A stretch of 64,000 nt of DNA from Planctomycetota bacterium (lineage in GTDB: Bacteria; Planctomycetota; UBA1135; GCA-002686595): NCBI GenBank assembly GCA_021413885.1, contig JAIOPM010000057.1, positions 310,001 through 374,000 on the forward strand. Reading direction: 5' to 3'. The notes under the pieces are model-generated. The model saw nothing but the letters and a program-made list of their open reading frames with translations, had not been told where the DNA came from and did not search any database. The position numbers and the translations under genes are program-made. The number at the start of each line of letters is the position of its first letter. Within the stretch, counting starts at the first letter, position 1. Below, piece by piece: positions 51,896-61,444 of the stretch.

Positions 51896-53827
51896 TCAGC
51901 TCTCGAGCCAGCGCTGCCACGCGTCGTACGCGTACTCGCGGCCGAGGAACGCGCGGACGAGCTCCTTCGCATCCCGCGAACCGCCCGGTTCGAGGATGTG
52001 GCGCCGGTAGCGCGCCGCCGCGCCGTTCGCACCGGGATCGGGCGCGCCGAGGTCGGCTCCGAACACGCCGAAGAGATCCTTCGCGATCACGAGCGACCAC
52101 ATGTAGGTGTAGTACGCCGCGCCGTAGCCGACGAGGTGTCCGAACGACGCGTAGAAGTGCGTGCCCTCCTCGTACGGGAAGGGCGAGATCTTGCGCTTCT
52201 GCTCGACCATCGTCGCGAGCAGGTCGAGCTCGCGCGGATCGCGGCTGTGGTACTCGAGCGCGAGCGCCGCGTAGAACATCTGCACGACGACGTGGAGCGC
52301 CTTGCCGTACTCCTCGGCGTCGCGGATCTGCTGCACGAGCTCGGCCGGGATCGCTTCGCCGGTGACGTTGTGGCGCGCGAAGCGTTGCAGGATGCCGGTG
52401 CTCCACGCCCATTCCTCGTAGAGCTGGCTCGGCACCTCGACGAAATCCATCTCGGTCGCGATGCCCGAGTACGCGAGGAAACGCTGACGCCCGCCGAGCA
52501 GGTGGTGCATCAGGTGACCGAACTCGTGGAAGAAGGTCGTCAGCTGTTGGTGGAGCAACAGCGCGGGATCGTCGCCGTTCGGCTCCGGAAAATTGCAGAC
52601 GAGCGCGGCTTCCGCGAGCCGCTCGCCTTCGAGCCCGCTCGCGAGCGGGAACATCGCCGCGTGCTTGTACTTGTCGGGCCGCGGATGCATGTCGAGCCAG
52701 AAGCGCGCGACGCGCGCGCCGTGATCGAAGACGTCGTAGCACTCGACCGACGGATGCCAACGCTCGGCCGAATCGTCGCGCCGGAACTCGAGGCCGAACA
52801 CCGCTTGGCTGGTCGCGAGCACGCCGTCGCGCACGCTCGCGTACGCGAGGTACGGCCGCACGGATTGCGAGTCGAAGCCGAAACGCTCGGCCTTGGTCCG
52901 TTCGATCCAATAGAAGCGTTCGTGGTCGCGGATGACGTCGGCCGAGCCGGTGCGCTCGCGCTTCTCGGCGACGAGTTCGGCGAGCTCGGCGGTCGCGCGC
53001 GGCCGCGCGAGATCGACGACGCGCTCGATGAAACGCCGCGCGCTCGCAGCGCCGCCGACCATCTTGTCGTCGAGCATCAGCTCGGCGTAGCTCGCGTAAC
53101 CGACGAGACCGGCGAGCTCGGCGCGCCGCTCGAGGATCTTCTTCAACACGCCGACGTTCTGCGGAACGGCGCGCGTCGTGTTGGCGCGGTAGAGCTCGGC
53201 GCGCAAGTCGGCGCGCTCGGCGTACGTGATGAACGGGATGTAGTCCGACGGATCGGTGGTGATCCGCACGGCGCCGTGCTCGTCCTCGACGTGCGCGGCG
53301 ACGTAGTCGGCGGGCAAGCCGGCTAGTCCGCGGCGGCCGTCGGCGATCGTGATCGAGCGCACGTCCGAGATCACGTTGGTCTCGAACTCCTGGCCGAGCA
53401 CGACGAGTTCGTCCGACAACACGCGGATCCGCGCGCGCGTCGCGTCGTCGCGATCGACGCCGGAGCGACGGAACTCCTTCAGGCTCTTCTCGACGAGCCG
53501 CGCTTCCTCGGGCGTCGGCGCTTTCGCCGTCGCGAGCAACGCGAGGCGATCGTAGACCGCGCGGTCGAGCGAGAGCTCGGTGTCGAACGCGGAGAGCTCC
53601 TGCTCCAGCGTGCGCGCGGCGTCGCGCAGCGTCGGATCGGGATGCGTGTGTTGCCACAGACCCGACCAACCGCGCGCGGGATCGATCGGCGCGCGAATGC
53701 GATCGAACGCGAAGACCACGCGCGAATAATCGGCGTCGGCGGGGAGCTCGACGAAGCGGCGGCGTGCATCCTTCGCGCGCTCGAGCGCCGCGCGACCTTC
53801 GGTCAAGAAACTCGTTGCGTCGGCCAT
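51896..53827 (-). CDS. M3 family oligopeptidase (thimet-oligopeptidase-like)
   Basis: A 643-residue zinc peptidase. The active-site helix is TTFFHEFGHLMHHLL (HExxH), with the third zinc ligand Glu expected in DFVEVPSQLYEEW and the substrate-binding stretch FGHLVGYGAAYYTYMWSLVIAKD near the end. The length fits M3A enzymes, which cut short peptides in the cytoplasm. There is no signal peptide. A purine-rich site (GAAGAAGGAACC) directly precedes ATG 53827. It lies 31 bases after the inositol-phosphate synthase gene. Confidence 0.92.
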   Translation of the reverse strand: MADATSFLTEGRAALERAKDARRRFVELPADADYSRVVFAFDRIRAPIDPARGWSGLWQHTHPDPTLRDAARTLEQELSAFDTELSLDRAVYDRLALLATAKAPTPEEARLVEKSLKEFRRSGVDRDDATRARIRVLSDELVVLGQEFETNVISDVRSITIADGRRGLAGLPADYVAAHVEDEHGAVRITTDPSDYIPFITYAERADLRAELYRANTTRAVPQNVGVLKKILERRAELAGLVGYASYAELMLDDKMVGGAASARRFIERVVDLARPRATAELAELVAEKRERTGSADVIRDHERFYWIERTKAERFGFDSQSVRPYLAYASVRDGVLATSQAVFGLEFRRDDSAERWHPSVECYDVFDHGARVARFWLDMHPRPDKYKHAAMFPLASGLEGERLAEAALVCNFPEPNGDDPALLLHQQLTTFFHEFGHLMHHLLGGRQRFLAYSGIATEMDFVEVPSQLYEEWAWSTGILQRFARHNVTGEAIPAELVQQIRDAEEYGKALHVVVQMFYAALALEYHSRDPRELDLLATMVEQKRKISPFPYEEGTHFYASFGHLVGYGAAYYTYMWSLVIAKDLFGVFGADLGAPDPGANGAAARYRRHILEPGGSRDAKELVRAFLGREYAYDAWQRWLES

Positions 53828-53858
53828 GGTTCCTTCTTCGGCGACGGCGCCCGCGAAC

Positions 53859-55073
53859 TCAACGTCGGCGGTGGCGCTCGACGTAGGTCAGGAGCTCGCG
53901 CATCTGCTCGTGGAAATCGTGCGTGCCGCCGGCGATCGGCGACTTGAAGAAACTCGAGGTGTGCTTCATCGCGCCGTGCTCGCCGCGGCGCGCGGAGAAC
54001 TCCGCGAGACGCGCGAGGTCGATGACGAGCGGCGCGGCGAGCGCCGAGTCGCTCCCCATCCACGTGAACTGCAGGCTCATCTTCGCGCCGAGGAAACCCT
54101 CGAAGTGGATGAAGTCCCACGCGGTCTTCCAGTCCTGCAACGACGGCACGTAGTCGATGCCGACGTGCGTGTGCACGTCCGGATCGCCGAGCAACTTGCG
54201 CAACGCGTCGTTCTTGCTCTTGAGCTTCGCCTGGCGGTGCAACGGATCGGCGAGGACCTCGCCGTCGCGGTTGCCGAGCATGTTGTAGCCCTGCCACGCG
54301 AGCACGCGCAGATTGCGCGCGACGAACAACGGCGCGAGCACCGTCTTCACCAACGTCTCGCCGGTCTTCGCGTCGTTGCCGCAGTACGGCAACTTCGAAC
54401 GTTGCGCGAGTTCGGCGAGCGCCGGGATCGACGCGCCGAGTCCGGGCGTGAAGTTGACGTACGGCCGACCGCTGGCGAGCGCCGCGTACGCGTAGAGCGT
54501 CGACGCGGGCTGCGATTCGCCGGCTTGCAGCGCGGATTCGAAGAGCTCGAGGCTGGTCCATTCCTCGCGCGGCTCGCGGACGACTTCGGTGCTGGCGACG
54601 TTGACGACGATCGTGCGTTCGAGCCCATGGCGCTCCTCGAAGTCGTCGAAGTCGGCGCGCAACGCCTCGATGCGTTCGAGCGGCGCGAGGCTGCCGAGCC
54701 GCATCGAATCGGGATCGACGTCCGCGAAGCCGACGTCGGCGTCGTCGAGGATGCCCGGTCGGATGTTCGACTCGAACGCGGCGGCGCGCGCGGAGCACGA
54801 CGTCACGAGGTCGGGTTTGAGGATGCCGTGCGCGACGAGCTCGCCCGCCGAGCGCGTCAACTCGCGCGTGCAGACGTCGTGACCGCCGAGCACGAACTGG
54901 TCGTACTCGACGAGGTCGAGCGCCGCGAAAGGCTCGCGCGCGGTGACGAGGCCGACCGGCTCGAGCAAGCCATCGACCAACCCCGCCAAGCCGTAGGCCG
55001 TGCACGTCGCGACGGAACCGCGCGCGCCGATCAGCCAGAGCCCGATGCGGGCGTTCTCGTTGCGTTCAGTCAC
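53859..55073 (-). CDS. ino1: myo-Inositol-1-phosphate synthase
   Basis: A 404-residue NAD-dependent synthase that turns glucose 6-phosphate into inositol 1-phosphate, the first step to inositol lipids and solutes. It begins with the Rossmann loop IGLWLIGARGSVATC. Family blocks include VVNVASTE, GRPYVNFTPGLGASIPAL, LPYCGNDAKTGETLVKTVLAP, WQGYNMLGNRDGEVLADP and WKTAWDFIHFEGFLGAKMSLQFTW. The length fits the shorter bacterial type. The start is GTG 55073, overlapping the upstream gene by 8 bases. Confidence 0.92.
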   Translation of the reverse strand: MTERNENARIGLWLIGARGSVATCTAYGLAGLVDGLLEPVGLVTAREPFAALDLVEYDQFVLGGHDVCTRELTRSAGELVAHGILKPDLVTSCSARAAAFESNIRPGILDDADVGFADVDPDSMRLGSLAPLERIEALRADFDDFEERHGLERTIVVNVASTEVVREPREEWTSLELFESALQAGESQPASTLYAYAALASGRPYVNFTPGLGASIPALAELAQRSKLPYCGNDAKTGETLVKTVLAPLFVARNLRVLAWQGYNMLGNRDGEVLADPLHRQAKLKSKNDALRKLLGDPDVHTHVGIDYVPSLQDWKTAWDFIHFEGFLGAKMSLQFTWMGSDSALAAPLVIDLARLAEFSARRGEHGAMKHTSSFFKSPIAGGTHDFHEQMRELLTYVERHRRR

Positions 55074-56133
55074 GTCGTGTCGTTTCGTTCGGGCTCTCGC
55101 TCGCCCGCGAACGACGCGCTTCGATCCACGCGGCGACCACCGCGTCGTGACGGGCGCTCCACCAACGTCCGGCGAAGCTCGCGTTCGGCGTGATCGGCGC
55201 GCTCGCGTTCCGCGAGTCGCCCGAGCCGGACGAGGCCTCGCCCGCGACGTCGGCCGCGGAGCCAGGGCGCGACATTGTGCGGTTCGAATCGCCGTTCGCC
55301 AGTGTCGGGTCGGAGTCCGCGTTCGCCGACGACGTTTCGGCCGAGCCGGCCGCGGCCCGCGCGCGCGCCGCGGCGTCGCGAGCCCGTTCGGCGAGCGAAC
55401 GCGCTCGATCGGCGCGTTCGGGGTTCTCGCCGTCGGCGCGCGCGACGCGGTCGAGAGCGGCGGCGAGCGACGCGACGAGTTCCGGCTCCGGGCGGGAGCG
55501 CGTCTCCGAGGCTCGCGCGATTTCGACCGACGCTCGTGCGACCGCGGCGCGAGCGCGTTCGAGCTCCGGCGAACCAGGCTTGCTCGCGGCCGACGTCGCG
55601 AAGTCGCGAGCATCGTTGGCGAGAGTCTCGAGCGCGGTCGGCGCGCGCACGAGGACGGCCTCTCGCGCGAAGAGCCAACCGGCGAGCGCGCACAACGCCG
55701 CGCCGGCGAACACGACCGACGGCGGCGGCACGCTGCGCGCGACGGCGCGCGGCTCGACGGCGGAGCGGGCGCGCAGGAGCAAGAGTTCCTCGATCACGCC
55801 GCGTTCGCGACCTTCGAGCTCGTAGGCGGTGACGAACTCGCCGTCGCGCGCGAGCACGCGATCGACGCGCCGCGCGACGTCGTGCGCGGTCGGCCGCCGT
55901 TCGAGCCACCACGTCGCTCCCGCCGCGACGCCCGCGAGCGCCGCCGCCGCGAGTTCGCCGCGCGCGAGTTCATCGAGCCCGCGCAGTCGCTCGCCCGCCG
56001 CGACGACGGCGACGACCGCGAGGCCGAGCGCGAGGCACTCGCTCGCCGTCACCACGCGAGCTCGCCGTGTCGCGCGGCGCACCAACGCCGTGATCGACGA
56101 CGCGCGAACCTCGGCGACCGCGAGCGTCGACAT
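55066..56133 (-). CDS. Hypothetical membrane protein with Ala-rich helical tail
   Basis: A 355-residue protein with two TM helices at about 34-50 and 60-78 and a third at about 142-158. It then has a long Ala/Arg/Glu-rich stretch, probably coiled coil (about 190-270), and a Ser/Asn/Gly-rich low-complexity region. No family is recognised. The first 120 residues have the look of a DUF4175-like N-terminus (a membrane pair followed by DVARRVDRVLARDGEFVTAYEL), which I offer as a possibility only. It starts 2 bases after the YdjY gene and overlaps ino1, so it is firmly in the operon. Confidence 0.55.
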   Translation of the reverse strand: MSTLAVAEVRASSITALVRRATRRARVVTASECLALGLAVVAVVAAGERLRGLDELARGELAAAALAGVAAGATWWLERRPTAHDVARRVDRVLARDGEFVTAYELEGRERGVIEELLLLRARSAVEPRAVARSVPPPSVVFAGAALCALAGWLFAREAVLVRAPTALETLANDARDFATSAASKPGSPELERARAAVARASVEIARASETRSRPEPELVASLAAALDRVARADGENPERADRARSLAERARDAAARARAAAGSAETSSANADSDPTLANGDSNRTMSRPGSAADVAGEASSGSGDSRNASAPITPNASFAGRWWSARHDAVVAAWIEARRSRASESPNETTRRD

Positions 56134-56135
56134 CG

Positions 56136-56936
56136 TCAGCGCGCGAGCACCTTCGGCGGCGCGACTTCGGGCAGCGACTTCGCGAGCTCCGCCGAAACGG
56201 TCTCGATGCGCTGCTTGCTGACGAACAGCCGCACGCGCTCGCCGCGATCGGGGATCAACCACGCGTTCGGGAGCCAGATCGTTTGCTCGACGCACTCCGG
56301 CAACGCGGCGGTCAACACCGTGTAGCCCTCGGTGAAGAACGCGACGTTGATCACGTTGCCGTAGAGATCGGCGGCGAAAGCCTGCGTGTTCGGATGCTCG
56401 CGATCGCCCGACGGCACCATGCGCGAGCCGAGGTAGACCCACGCGTGGCGCGTCATGCTGCGCCCGCGCGAAAGGTCGCGCATCAGATCCTCGAGCCGAT
56501 AGAAGTACGTCTCGCCGCCCTGCTTCCAACCGACGTACAGATAGAAGGAGCTGCCGGTCGGCGGATCGACGATCCACGGGCTCGCGCCGTTCAGCATCTC
56601 TTCATCGGTCGGCCGCGGATCCTTCGGACGCCAACTCGCGTTCTTGCCGGGCTCGGCGCCGAGCAGGATCAACGCGGTGTTGAGGAGACTCGGCGCGACC
56701 GAGGTCGTGAAAAGACTCTCATGCGCCGCGCCATTCGAACCGACGACCAGGTACTCGAGCGGCGCATCGCGCACGCAGACGTCGACCGGGAGCGAAATCA
56801 ATCCGCCGGCGCGATCGAGCGTTAGGCCCTGGGCCTCGAAGAGCTTGGTGAGATCGCTCTCGCGACCCTGAACGGAAACCGCCGGCGCGGACGAAAACGC
56901 CGCAAGCGAGGCGGCGAGGAGGATGCGGAGCAACAT
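56136..56936 (-). CDS. Exported YdjY-domain protein
   Basis: A 266-residue protein. ATG at 56936 starts a signal peptide (MLLRILLAASLAAFSSAPAVS); an earlier in-frame start exists but would add a basic tail before it. The YdjY domain shows LISLPVDVCVRDAPLEYLVV, then GAAHESLFTTSVAPSLLNTALILLGAEPG. Later comes a beta-rich part (HAWVYLGSRMVPSG) that reads as the second half of the domain. The function of YdjY proteins is not established; they are frequent in planctomycetes. It lies 142 bases after the HEAT-like gene. Confidence 0.7.
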   Translation of the reverse strand: MLLRILLAASLAAFSSAPAVSVQGRESDLTKLFEAQGLTLDRAGGLISLPVDVCVRDAPLEYLVVGSNGAAHESLFTTSVAPSLLNTALILLGAEPGKNASWRPKDPRPTDEEMLNGASPWIVDPPTGSSFYLYVGWKQGGETYFYRLEDLMRDLSRGRSMTRHAWVYLGSRMVPSGDREHPNTQAFAADLYGNVINVAFFTEGYTVLTAALPECVEQTIWLPNAWLIPDRGERVRLFVSKQRIETVSAELAKSLPEVAPPKVLAR

Positions 56937-57078
56937 GGAAGCGAGTCTAGAGCCTGACCCGCGAAGCGCCCAACGTCGCACGCAAGGGCTCGGTTCAGCG
57001 ACGTGCATGAATACCCCGGCCGCGTCGTCGGTCGACGCTTCGGAGCCCCGGAGTGCGGCTCCCCAACCGGTTCGGCGC

Positions 57079-58545
57079 TCAGCGCCCGCGACGAGCGACG
57101 GCCTCCAGGATCAGCTCGCGGTCGGGCTCGGGCATTCTCTGCGCGAGGCCTTCGGCGAATCGACGATCCGCTTCGTCGCCTGCCAAGACGAGAACTCGCA
57201 GACACGTCGTCCGCAGCGGTCCTCCGTGGAGCGCGCCTTGTTCGAACACGGCGCGCACTCCCGCGCAGCACGCCGCCGCGTCGCGACGAGAGACCGTGGC
57301 GCGTTCGAGGCGACGACAAACGCTCTCGATCGCATGGTCGAGAGCTCCACCGAGTCCCCCATCAGCCTCATCGACGTGCGCCGTGGTCCGCCAACGAGTG
57401 AGGAGGAGCGCGCCGAGCGCGGTCGGCGGCGGCGGAGTTTCGAGCGCGCGAGCGAGAGTCGCCCCGATCTTCGGGTCGTCCGAATGCGCGAGGTTCTCGA
57501 ACGCCGACGCCGACTCCGGCGTGCCCAACCCGAGCAACCCGTGCGCCGCCGAGAGCGCCAACCAATTGCCGTACACGCCTCCGTCACGAGAGGTCACGAC
57601 ATCCGCGAGCAACGCCATCGAGCGCGGATCGTTCGTGGACTCGAGCCCTTCACGCGCATGACCGTTGCCGGCGAGCGCAGCCTTCAGCGCGAAGTCGACG
57701 TTCACGGCGTTTCCGCTGCGAGCCAACGCGCCCCACGCGGCGGACGTCAGTCCGAGCTCACCCTTCGCCTCGACGATGCCGCGAACGACCGCGAGCGTCC
57801 GCTCGTCGTCGATACGATCGAGACCTTTCAAAGCGAACATCGCGACGGATCTCAGGGAACTCTCCGAGTCCGGAACACGACGCTCGAGCGCGTCTCCGAG
57901 TCCGCCGATCGCGTGCTCCAGCGCGTCGCTCGCATCGAGCATGTCGAGCGCGAAGAGCGCCGCGTACGCGTTCGCTTCGGCGCGTCCGCGCGTCTGCGGG
58001 TTCGCGTCGGCGTCCGTCAGGATCCGCGCCTCGACGGCGACGTCGCCGAGCATGGCTCGTTGCTCCGCCGAAACCTCGGGGACGTACGCGAACGCCGCGA
58101 ACACGAGCGGACGGAGGAGAGGATCGTCCTCGCCGAATTCCTTCAGCACGTCCACGAGATCCTGCGCGGTGAGGTGACCCTGCTCGATCGCTCGACGCAG
58201 CTCGCTCATGTCGACGGCGTCGAAATTCGCGTTGTTGCCGGGCGGGAACAGGCTGCTGAGCCGACGATTCTGGTCGAGCGCATCCCGCGCCGCGCGCGAC
58301 CTCGATCGGGCTACCGAGTCCTCGGCCGGCGGAGGCTCGCGTGTCGCGACGACGTCGCGTTCGGGCGCAGCCGCGCTCGCGGTCGTTGCGTCGAGCTCGA
58401 TCTCGGCGTTCGAGACGCGCGTCGCGACGTCGGACACGGTCTCGACCTCCGCCGGTCGTGCGAGTTCCCACACGAAGAACGCGAACGCCGGCACGAGCGA
58501 TGTTCCAAGAAGCACGAGCGTTCGCAGACCGCGCGACGTCATCAC
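57079..58545 (-). CDS. Membrane-anchored HEAT-like repeat protein
   Basis: A 488-residue protein: a TM helix at about 9-28 (LVLLGTSLVPAFAFFVWEL), an Ala/Pro-rich linker to about 105, then helical repeats rich in Ala and Leu (for example SVAMFALKGLDRIDDERTLAVVRGIVEAKGELGLTS, at about 233-268) resembling HEAT/PBS-lyase repeats. There are no catalytic motifs. It is possibly a periplasmic scaffold. It starts 22 bases after thyX on the same strand. Confidence 0.55.
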   Translation of the reverse strand: MMTSRGLRTLVLLGTSLVPAFAFFVWELARPAEVETVSDVATRVSNAEIELDATTASAAAPERDVVATREPPPAEDSVARSRSRAARDALDQNRRLSSLFPPGNNANFDAVDMSELRRAIEQGHLTAQDLVDVLKEFGEDDPLLRPLVFAAFAYVPEVSAEQRAMLGDVAVEARILTDADANPQTRGRAEANAYAALFALDMLDASDALEHAIGGLGDALERRVPDSESSLRSVAMFALKGLDRIDDERTLAVVRGIVEAKGELGLTSAAWGALARSGNAVNVDFALKAALAGNGHAREGLESTNDPRSMALLADVVTSRDGGVYGNWLALSAAHGLLGLGTPESASAFENLAHSDDPKIGATLARALETPPPPTALGALLLTRWRTTAHVDEADGGLGGALDHAIESVCRRLERATVSRRDAAACCAGVRAVFEQGALHGGPLRTTCLRVLVLAGDEADRRFAEGLAQRMPEPDRELILEAVARRGR

Positions 58546-58567
58546 GAACGCTCCGGCTCGGCTCCGC

Positions 58568-59359
58568 TCAGCCCGTGAGCGACTCGCGCGTCACGCCGAT
58601 GCGGTCCAGGTCAGGCTTGACCAGCGCGTACACGCCTTCGGCGTAGCGCCGGATCTCGAACTGCGCGTCGGGCTTCATCCGCTGCTCGAGGAAGTGGATC
58701 ACGCCCTGCAGCGACACGGTCCAATACGCCTGCGTGTAGAGATTCTGCGGCAGGAGCATCCGCGCGATCTCCTTCGCGACGCCGCGGTCGATGCGCTCCT
58801 GATAACGACGGAACGCTTCGTCGCACTCCGCGATCATCCGCGTGCGTTCGGCGGCGTGGTCGAACTCGGGCGGCAAGTCGATCGACGCTTGCTTGTTGCC
58901 GTGCGGCGGATTCGCGCGCATCACGCTCGGCACGTAGCACTCGTTGGTCCACAGCACGTAGCGACCCGAGATCTCGTTCCACGAACAACCCTTGTCGGTG
59001 TCGAAGAACACGTCGAAGACCTCGAGGCTGACGGTCTCGCCGTCGACCTCGTACTCGCGCCAACCGGAACCGACCTGGTACTTGAAGGCCTGACGGAAGA
59101 CGAAGAGCGGCGCCTTCCAATGGAAGGTGAAGAAGCTGTGGCGATACGGCGAGGTGTGGCCGTTGGCCCACAGGAAACCGGCGAGCTTCTTGTCCTTCTC
59201 GTCGAACGCTTCCTTCTGGCTCTGATAACTGATGCGCGCGGCGTTGACGACCTTGAGCGCGGGATCGACGTTCATCCGGTCGACGAGCGCGATGAACCCG
59301 ATGCCGTCGTCGAGCGTGAGCGCTGCGCCGGCCGGAACTTGGAGCGACTTCGTGGCCAT
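58568..59359 (-). CDS. thyX: Flavin-dependent thymidylate synthase ThyX, atypical motif
   Basis: A 263-residue enzyme. ThyX makes dTMP from dUMP with FAD and NADPH. Family blocks: ALKVVNAARISY, GHTSPYRHSFFTFHWKAPLFVFRQ, SWNEISGRY (126-134), and C-terminal YTQAYWTVSLQGVIHFLEQR. The central FAD/dUMP motif RHRxxSxNExSxRY is broken here: residues 93-95 read KYQ instead of RHR. Then 27 extra residues (about 98-124, GSGWREYE to DTDKG) come before CSWNEISGRY. The insert is in frame and flanked by conserved sequence. Activity needs testing; no thyA is in the window. Confidence 0.85.
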   Translation of the reverse strand: MATKSLQVPAGAALTLDDGIGFIALVDRMNVDPALKVVNAARISYQSQKEAFDEKDKKLAGFLWANGHTSPYRHSFFTFHWKAPLFVFRQAFKYQVGSGWREYEVDGETVSLEVFDVFFDTDKGCSWNEISGRYVLWTNECYVPSVMRANPPHGNKQASIDLPPEFDHAAERTRMIAECDEAFRRYQERIDRGVAKEIARMLLPQNLYTQAYWTVSLQGVIHFLEQRMKPDAQFEIRRYAEGVYALVKPDLDRIGVTRESLTG

Positions 59360-59365
59360 GGCGGA

Positions 59366-59371
59366 AGTCTA
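59366..59371 (-). promoter_or_regulatory. -10 hexamer directly before thyX
   Basis: TAGACT on the minus strand ends 6 bases before ATG 59359; no good -35 box lies at the usual distance. The layout matches the other start-proximal -10 boxes in this window. Confidence 0.3.
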
Positions 59372-59390
59372 GCGACGCAGCGCGACGCGC

Positions 59391-60284
59391 TCACGAACGC
59401 AACTTGCGTTGCGCCTTCGGCAGCCACGCGATCAGGTCGGACGCGACGAGGCCGCGGCGGCCGAGCTCCTTCGCCGCGAGGTCGCCGGCGAGCCCGTGCA
59501 CGTGCACCGCGCTCGCCGCGGCGTCGAACGGAGTCCAGCGGCTCCCGAGTTCGCCCGCGCACGCCGCGAGGTACGCGCCGAGGATTCCGGCGAGCACATC
59601 CCCCGCCCCCGCCGTCGCCATCCCCGGATTGCCGGTGTCGTTGACGAACACCGTGCGGCCGTCGGTGACGACGGTGTGATGGCCCTTCAGGCAGACGATC
59701 GCGCCGCTCTTCTCGGCGAGTTCGAGCGCGGCGCGAGCGCGTTCCTCGTCGTGCTTCGGCACCGCGCGGCCGAGCAAACGCGAAGCCTCTCCCGGGTGCG
59801 GCGTGATCACGACGGGCCCGGCGTAACTGCGCAGACGTTCGGGGCGGCTCCCGAGCGCGTTCAAGCCGTCGGCGTCGACAACCAACGGCGTCTTCGCGCC
59901 GCTCGCGAGCACGCTCTCGACCAACGCGGCCGAGCGTTCGCAGAGCGAGAGTCCGCAGCCGAGGACGAGCGCGTGATCCTCGCGCGATTGGAACAACGCC
60001 GCGAGCTGCGCTCGCTCGACATCGGCGGTGCCGCAGAAATCGAGGTACACCGCTTCCGGCGCGGCGATCGAAACCGTTGCGAGCAAACTCTCGTCGAGAC
60101 ACGCGAGCGTGACGAGCCCCGCACCCGCGCGTTGCGCCGCGCGCGCGACCAACGTCGCGGCTCCCGGGTACAGCCGCGAACCGACGAAGCACAACACCCG
60201 CCCCGCGTCGCCCTTGTGTGCATTCTTCGCGAGCTCCGGCGCGGCGAGCGGCCGGTAACGCGCGCTCTTCACCGCCTTCTTCAC
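59391..60284 (-). CDS. nnrD: ADP/ATP-dependent NAD(P)H-hydrate dehydratase
   Basis: A 297-residue ribokinase-fold repair enzyme that restores NAD(P)H from its hydrated, useless form (NAD(P)HX). Landmarks: HKGDAGRVLCFVGSRLYPGAATL, PLVVDADGLNAL, PVVITPHPGEASRLLG, LKGHHTVV, and the anion-hole motif NPGMATAGAGDVLAGILG with the catalytic Asp. The N-terminal epimerase part often fused to it is absent. The start is GTG 60284, in a GTGA overlap with the asparaginase gene. Confidence 0.9.
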   Translation of the reverse strand: MKKAVKSARYRPLAAPELAKNAHKGDAGRVLCFVGSRLYPGAATLVARAAQRAGAGLVTLACLDESLLATVSIAAPEAVYLDFCGTADVERAQLAALFQSREDHALVLGCGLSLCERSAALVESVLASGAKTPLVVDADGLNALGSRPERLRSYAGPVVITPHPGEASRLLGRAVPKHDEERARAALELAEKSGAIVCLKGHHTVVTDGRTVFVNDTGNPGMATAGAGDVLAGILGAYLAACAGELGSRWTPFDAAASAVHVHGLAGDLAAKELGRRGLVASDLIAWLPKAQRKLRS

Positions 60285-61336
60285 GCGACGACCTCGAGGC
60301 GGCCGACTTCGAGGCCGCCCCAGTTGCGCTGCACTTCGGCGCGCCATTCGGAGAGCGTCGCGTACTCGCTCGGCGTGAGGTAGCCGAGGCGCTTCAAGAG
60401 CTCGACCACGACCGCGTGCAGTCCGCGCGGATCGCCGTCGTCGATCTTGAGCGCGAGACCGACACCCTTGCCGCGCACGCCGACGACGTAGACCGCTTCG
60501 CCGCCGATCTTCGGGAACAAGCGACCGCCGGTCGCGCGCACGAGGTCGGTGCAGAGGCGTCGATAGTTGCCCGCGATCATGTCGGGATGCGCGGCGACGG
60601 CGCGGTGCATCCACTCGAGCGCGGCGCGGCGTTCCGCGGAAAGTCCTTCTGGATTCGCGACGCGCGCGATCGCGGTCGCGAGACGCACGAGCGGCAGACG
60701 AAAAGTCGGCGCGCTGCAACCGTCGATCGCGGTCGTCAGCTCGCCGCTCTGGAGCCCGCTCATCTCCTCGAGGGCTCGCCGCGCGAGCGTCTGCACCTGG
60801 CTCGTCGGGTCGAGGTACTTCGCCGGCGCTTCGCCGAGGTGCGTCGCGAGCGCGAGGAAACCCGTGTGCTTGCCCGAACAATTGTTGTGGATCGACGTCG
60901 GCTTCGCGCCGCGCTTCGCGAGGTCCGCCCGCGCCGCGGGATCGGTCGGCGGCTGCGGACCGCATTGCAGGTCGGCGGCGGTCAGGCCGATGCGCGCGAG
61001 CAGGCGCTCGACGCGCTCGGTGTGGGCGGCCTCCGCGTTGTGGGACGAGAGCGCGAGCGCGAGCTCGTCGTCCGCGTAACCGAAACGTCGCGCCGCGCCG
61101 GTTTCGACCAACGGCAACGCCTGGAGCGACTTGACCGAGCTGCGCGCGAAGATCGGTTGCTCGAAGTGGCCGCGCCCTTCGAGCACCTTGCCCGAAGTGT
61201 CGACCAGCACCCAACTTCCGCGGTGCTGGGACTCGACGAACGTTCCGCGCCACAGGCGCGCGAGCACCGGGTTGTCCGGCAACGCCGCGTCGCGGGTCGC
61301 GTTCTCGACGGAGGCGGCGGCGTGGGTGTGCGTCAT
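60281..61336 (-). CDS. L-asparaginase II family (Rhizobium etli AnsA type)
   Basis: A 351-residue enzyme of the type unrelated to the E. coli asparaginases. It has the beta-lactamase-like Ser-x-x-Lys pair (Ser66, Lys69 in RSSVKSL) and the Cys153/Lys156 pair in IHNNCSGKHTGF that binds metal and substrate in this family, plus DGCSAPTFRLPL. It hydrolyses asparagine to aspartate and ammonia. It is cytoplasmic, with no signal peptide. It heads a leftward series that includes nnrD and thyX. Confidence 0.88.
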   Translation of the reverse strand: MTHTHAAASVENATRDAALPDNPVLARLWRGTFVESQHRGSWVLVDTSGKVLEGRGHFEQPIFARSSVKSLQALPLVETGAARRFGYADDELALALSSHNAEAAHTERVERLLARIGLTAADLQCGPQPPTDPAARADLAKRGAKPTSIHNNCSGKHTGFLALATHLGEAPAKYLDPTSQVQTLARRALEEMSGLQSGELTTAIDGCSAPTFRLPLVRLATAIARVANPEGLSAERRAALEWMHRAVAAHPDMIAGNYRRLCTDLVRATGGRLFPKIGGEAVYVVGVRGKGVGLALKIDDGDPRGLHAVVVELLKRLGYLTPSEYATLSEWRAEVQRNWGGLEVGRLEVVA

Positions 61337-61444
61337 GGGCTCGGCGTCGGCGGGTCGGACGACGATGCGTTCATTCTAGAGGCCGCGCCGCCGCGCGCGA
61401 GCCGTCGGTATCCGGATCCGAGCTCGACGACTAGACTCGAGAGG

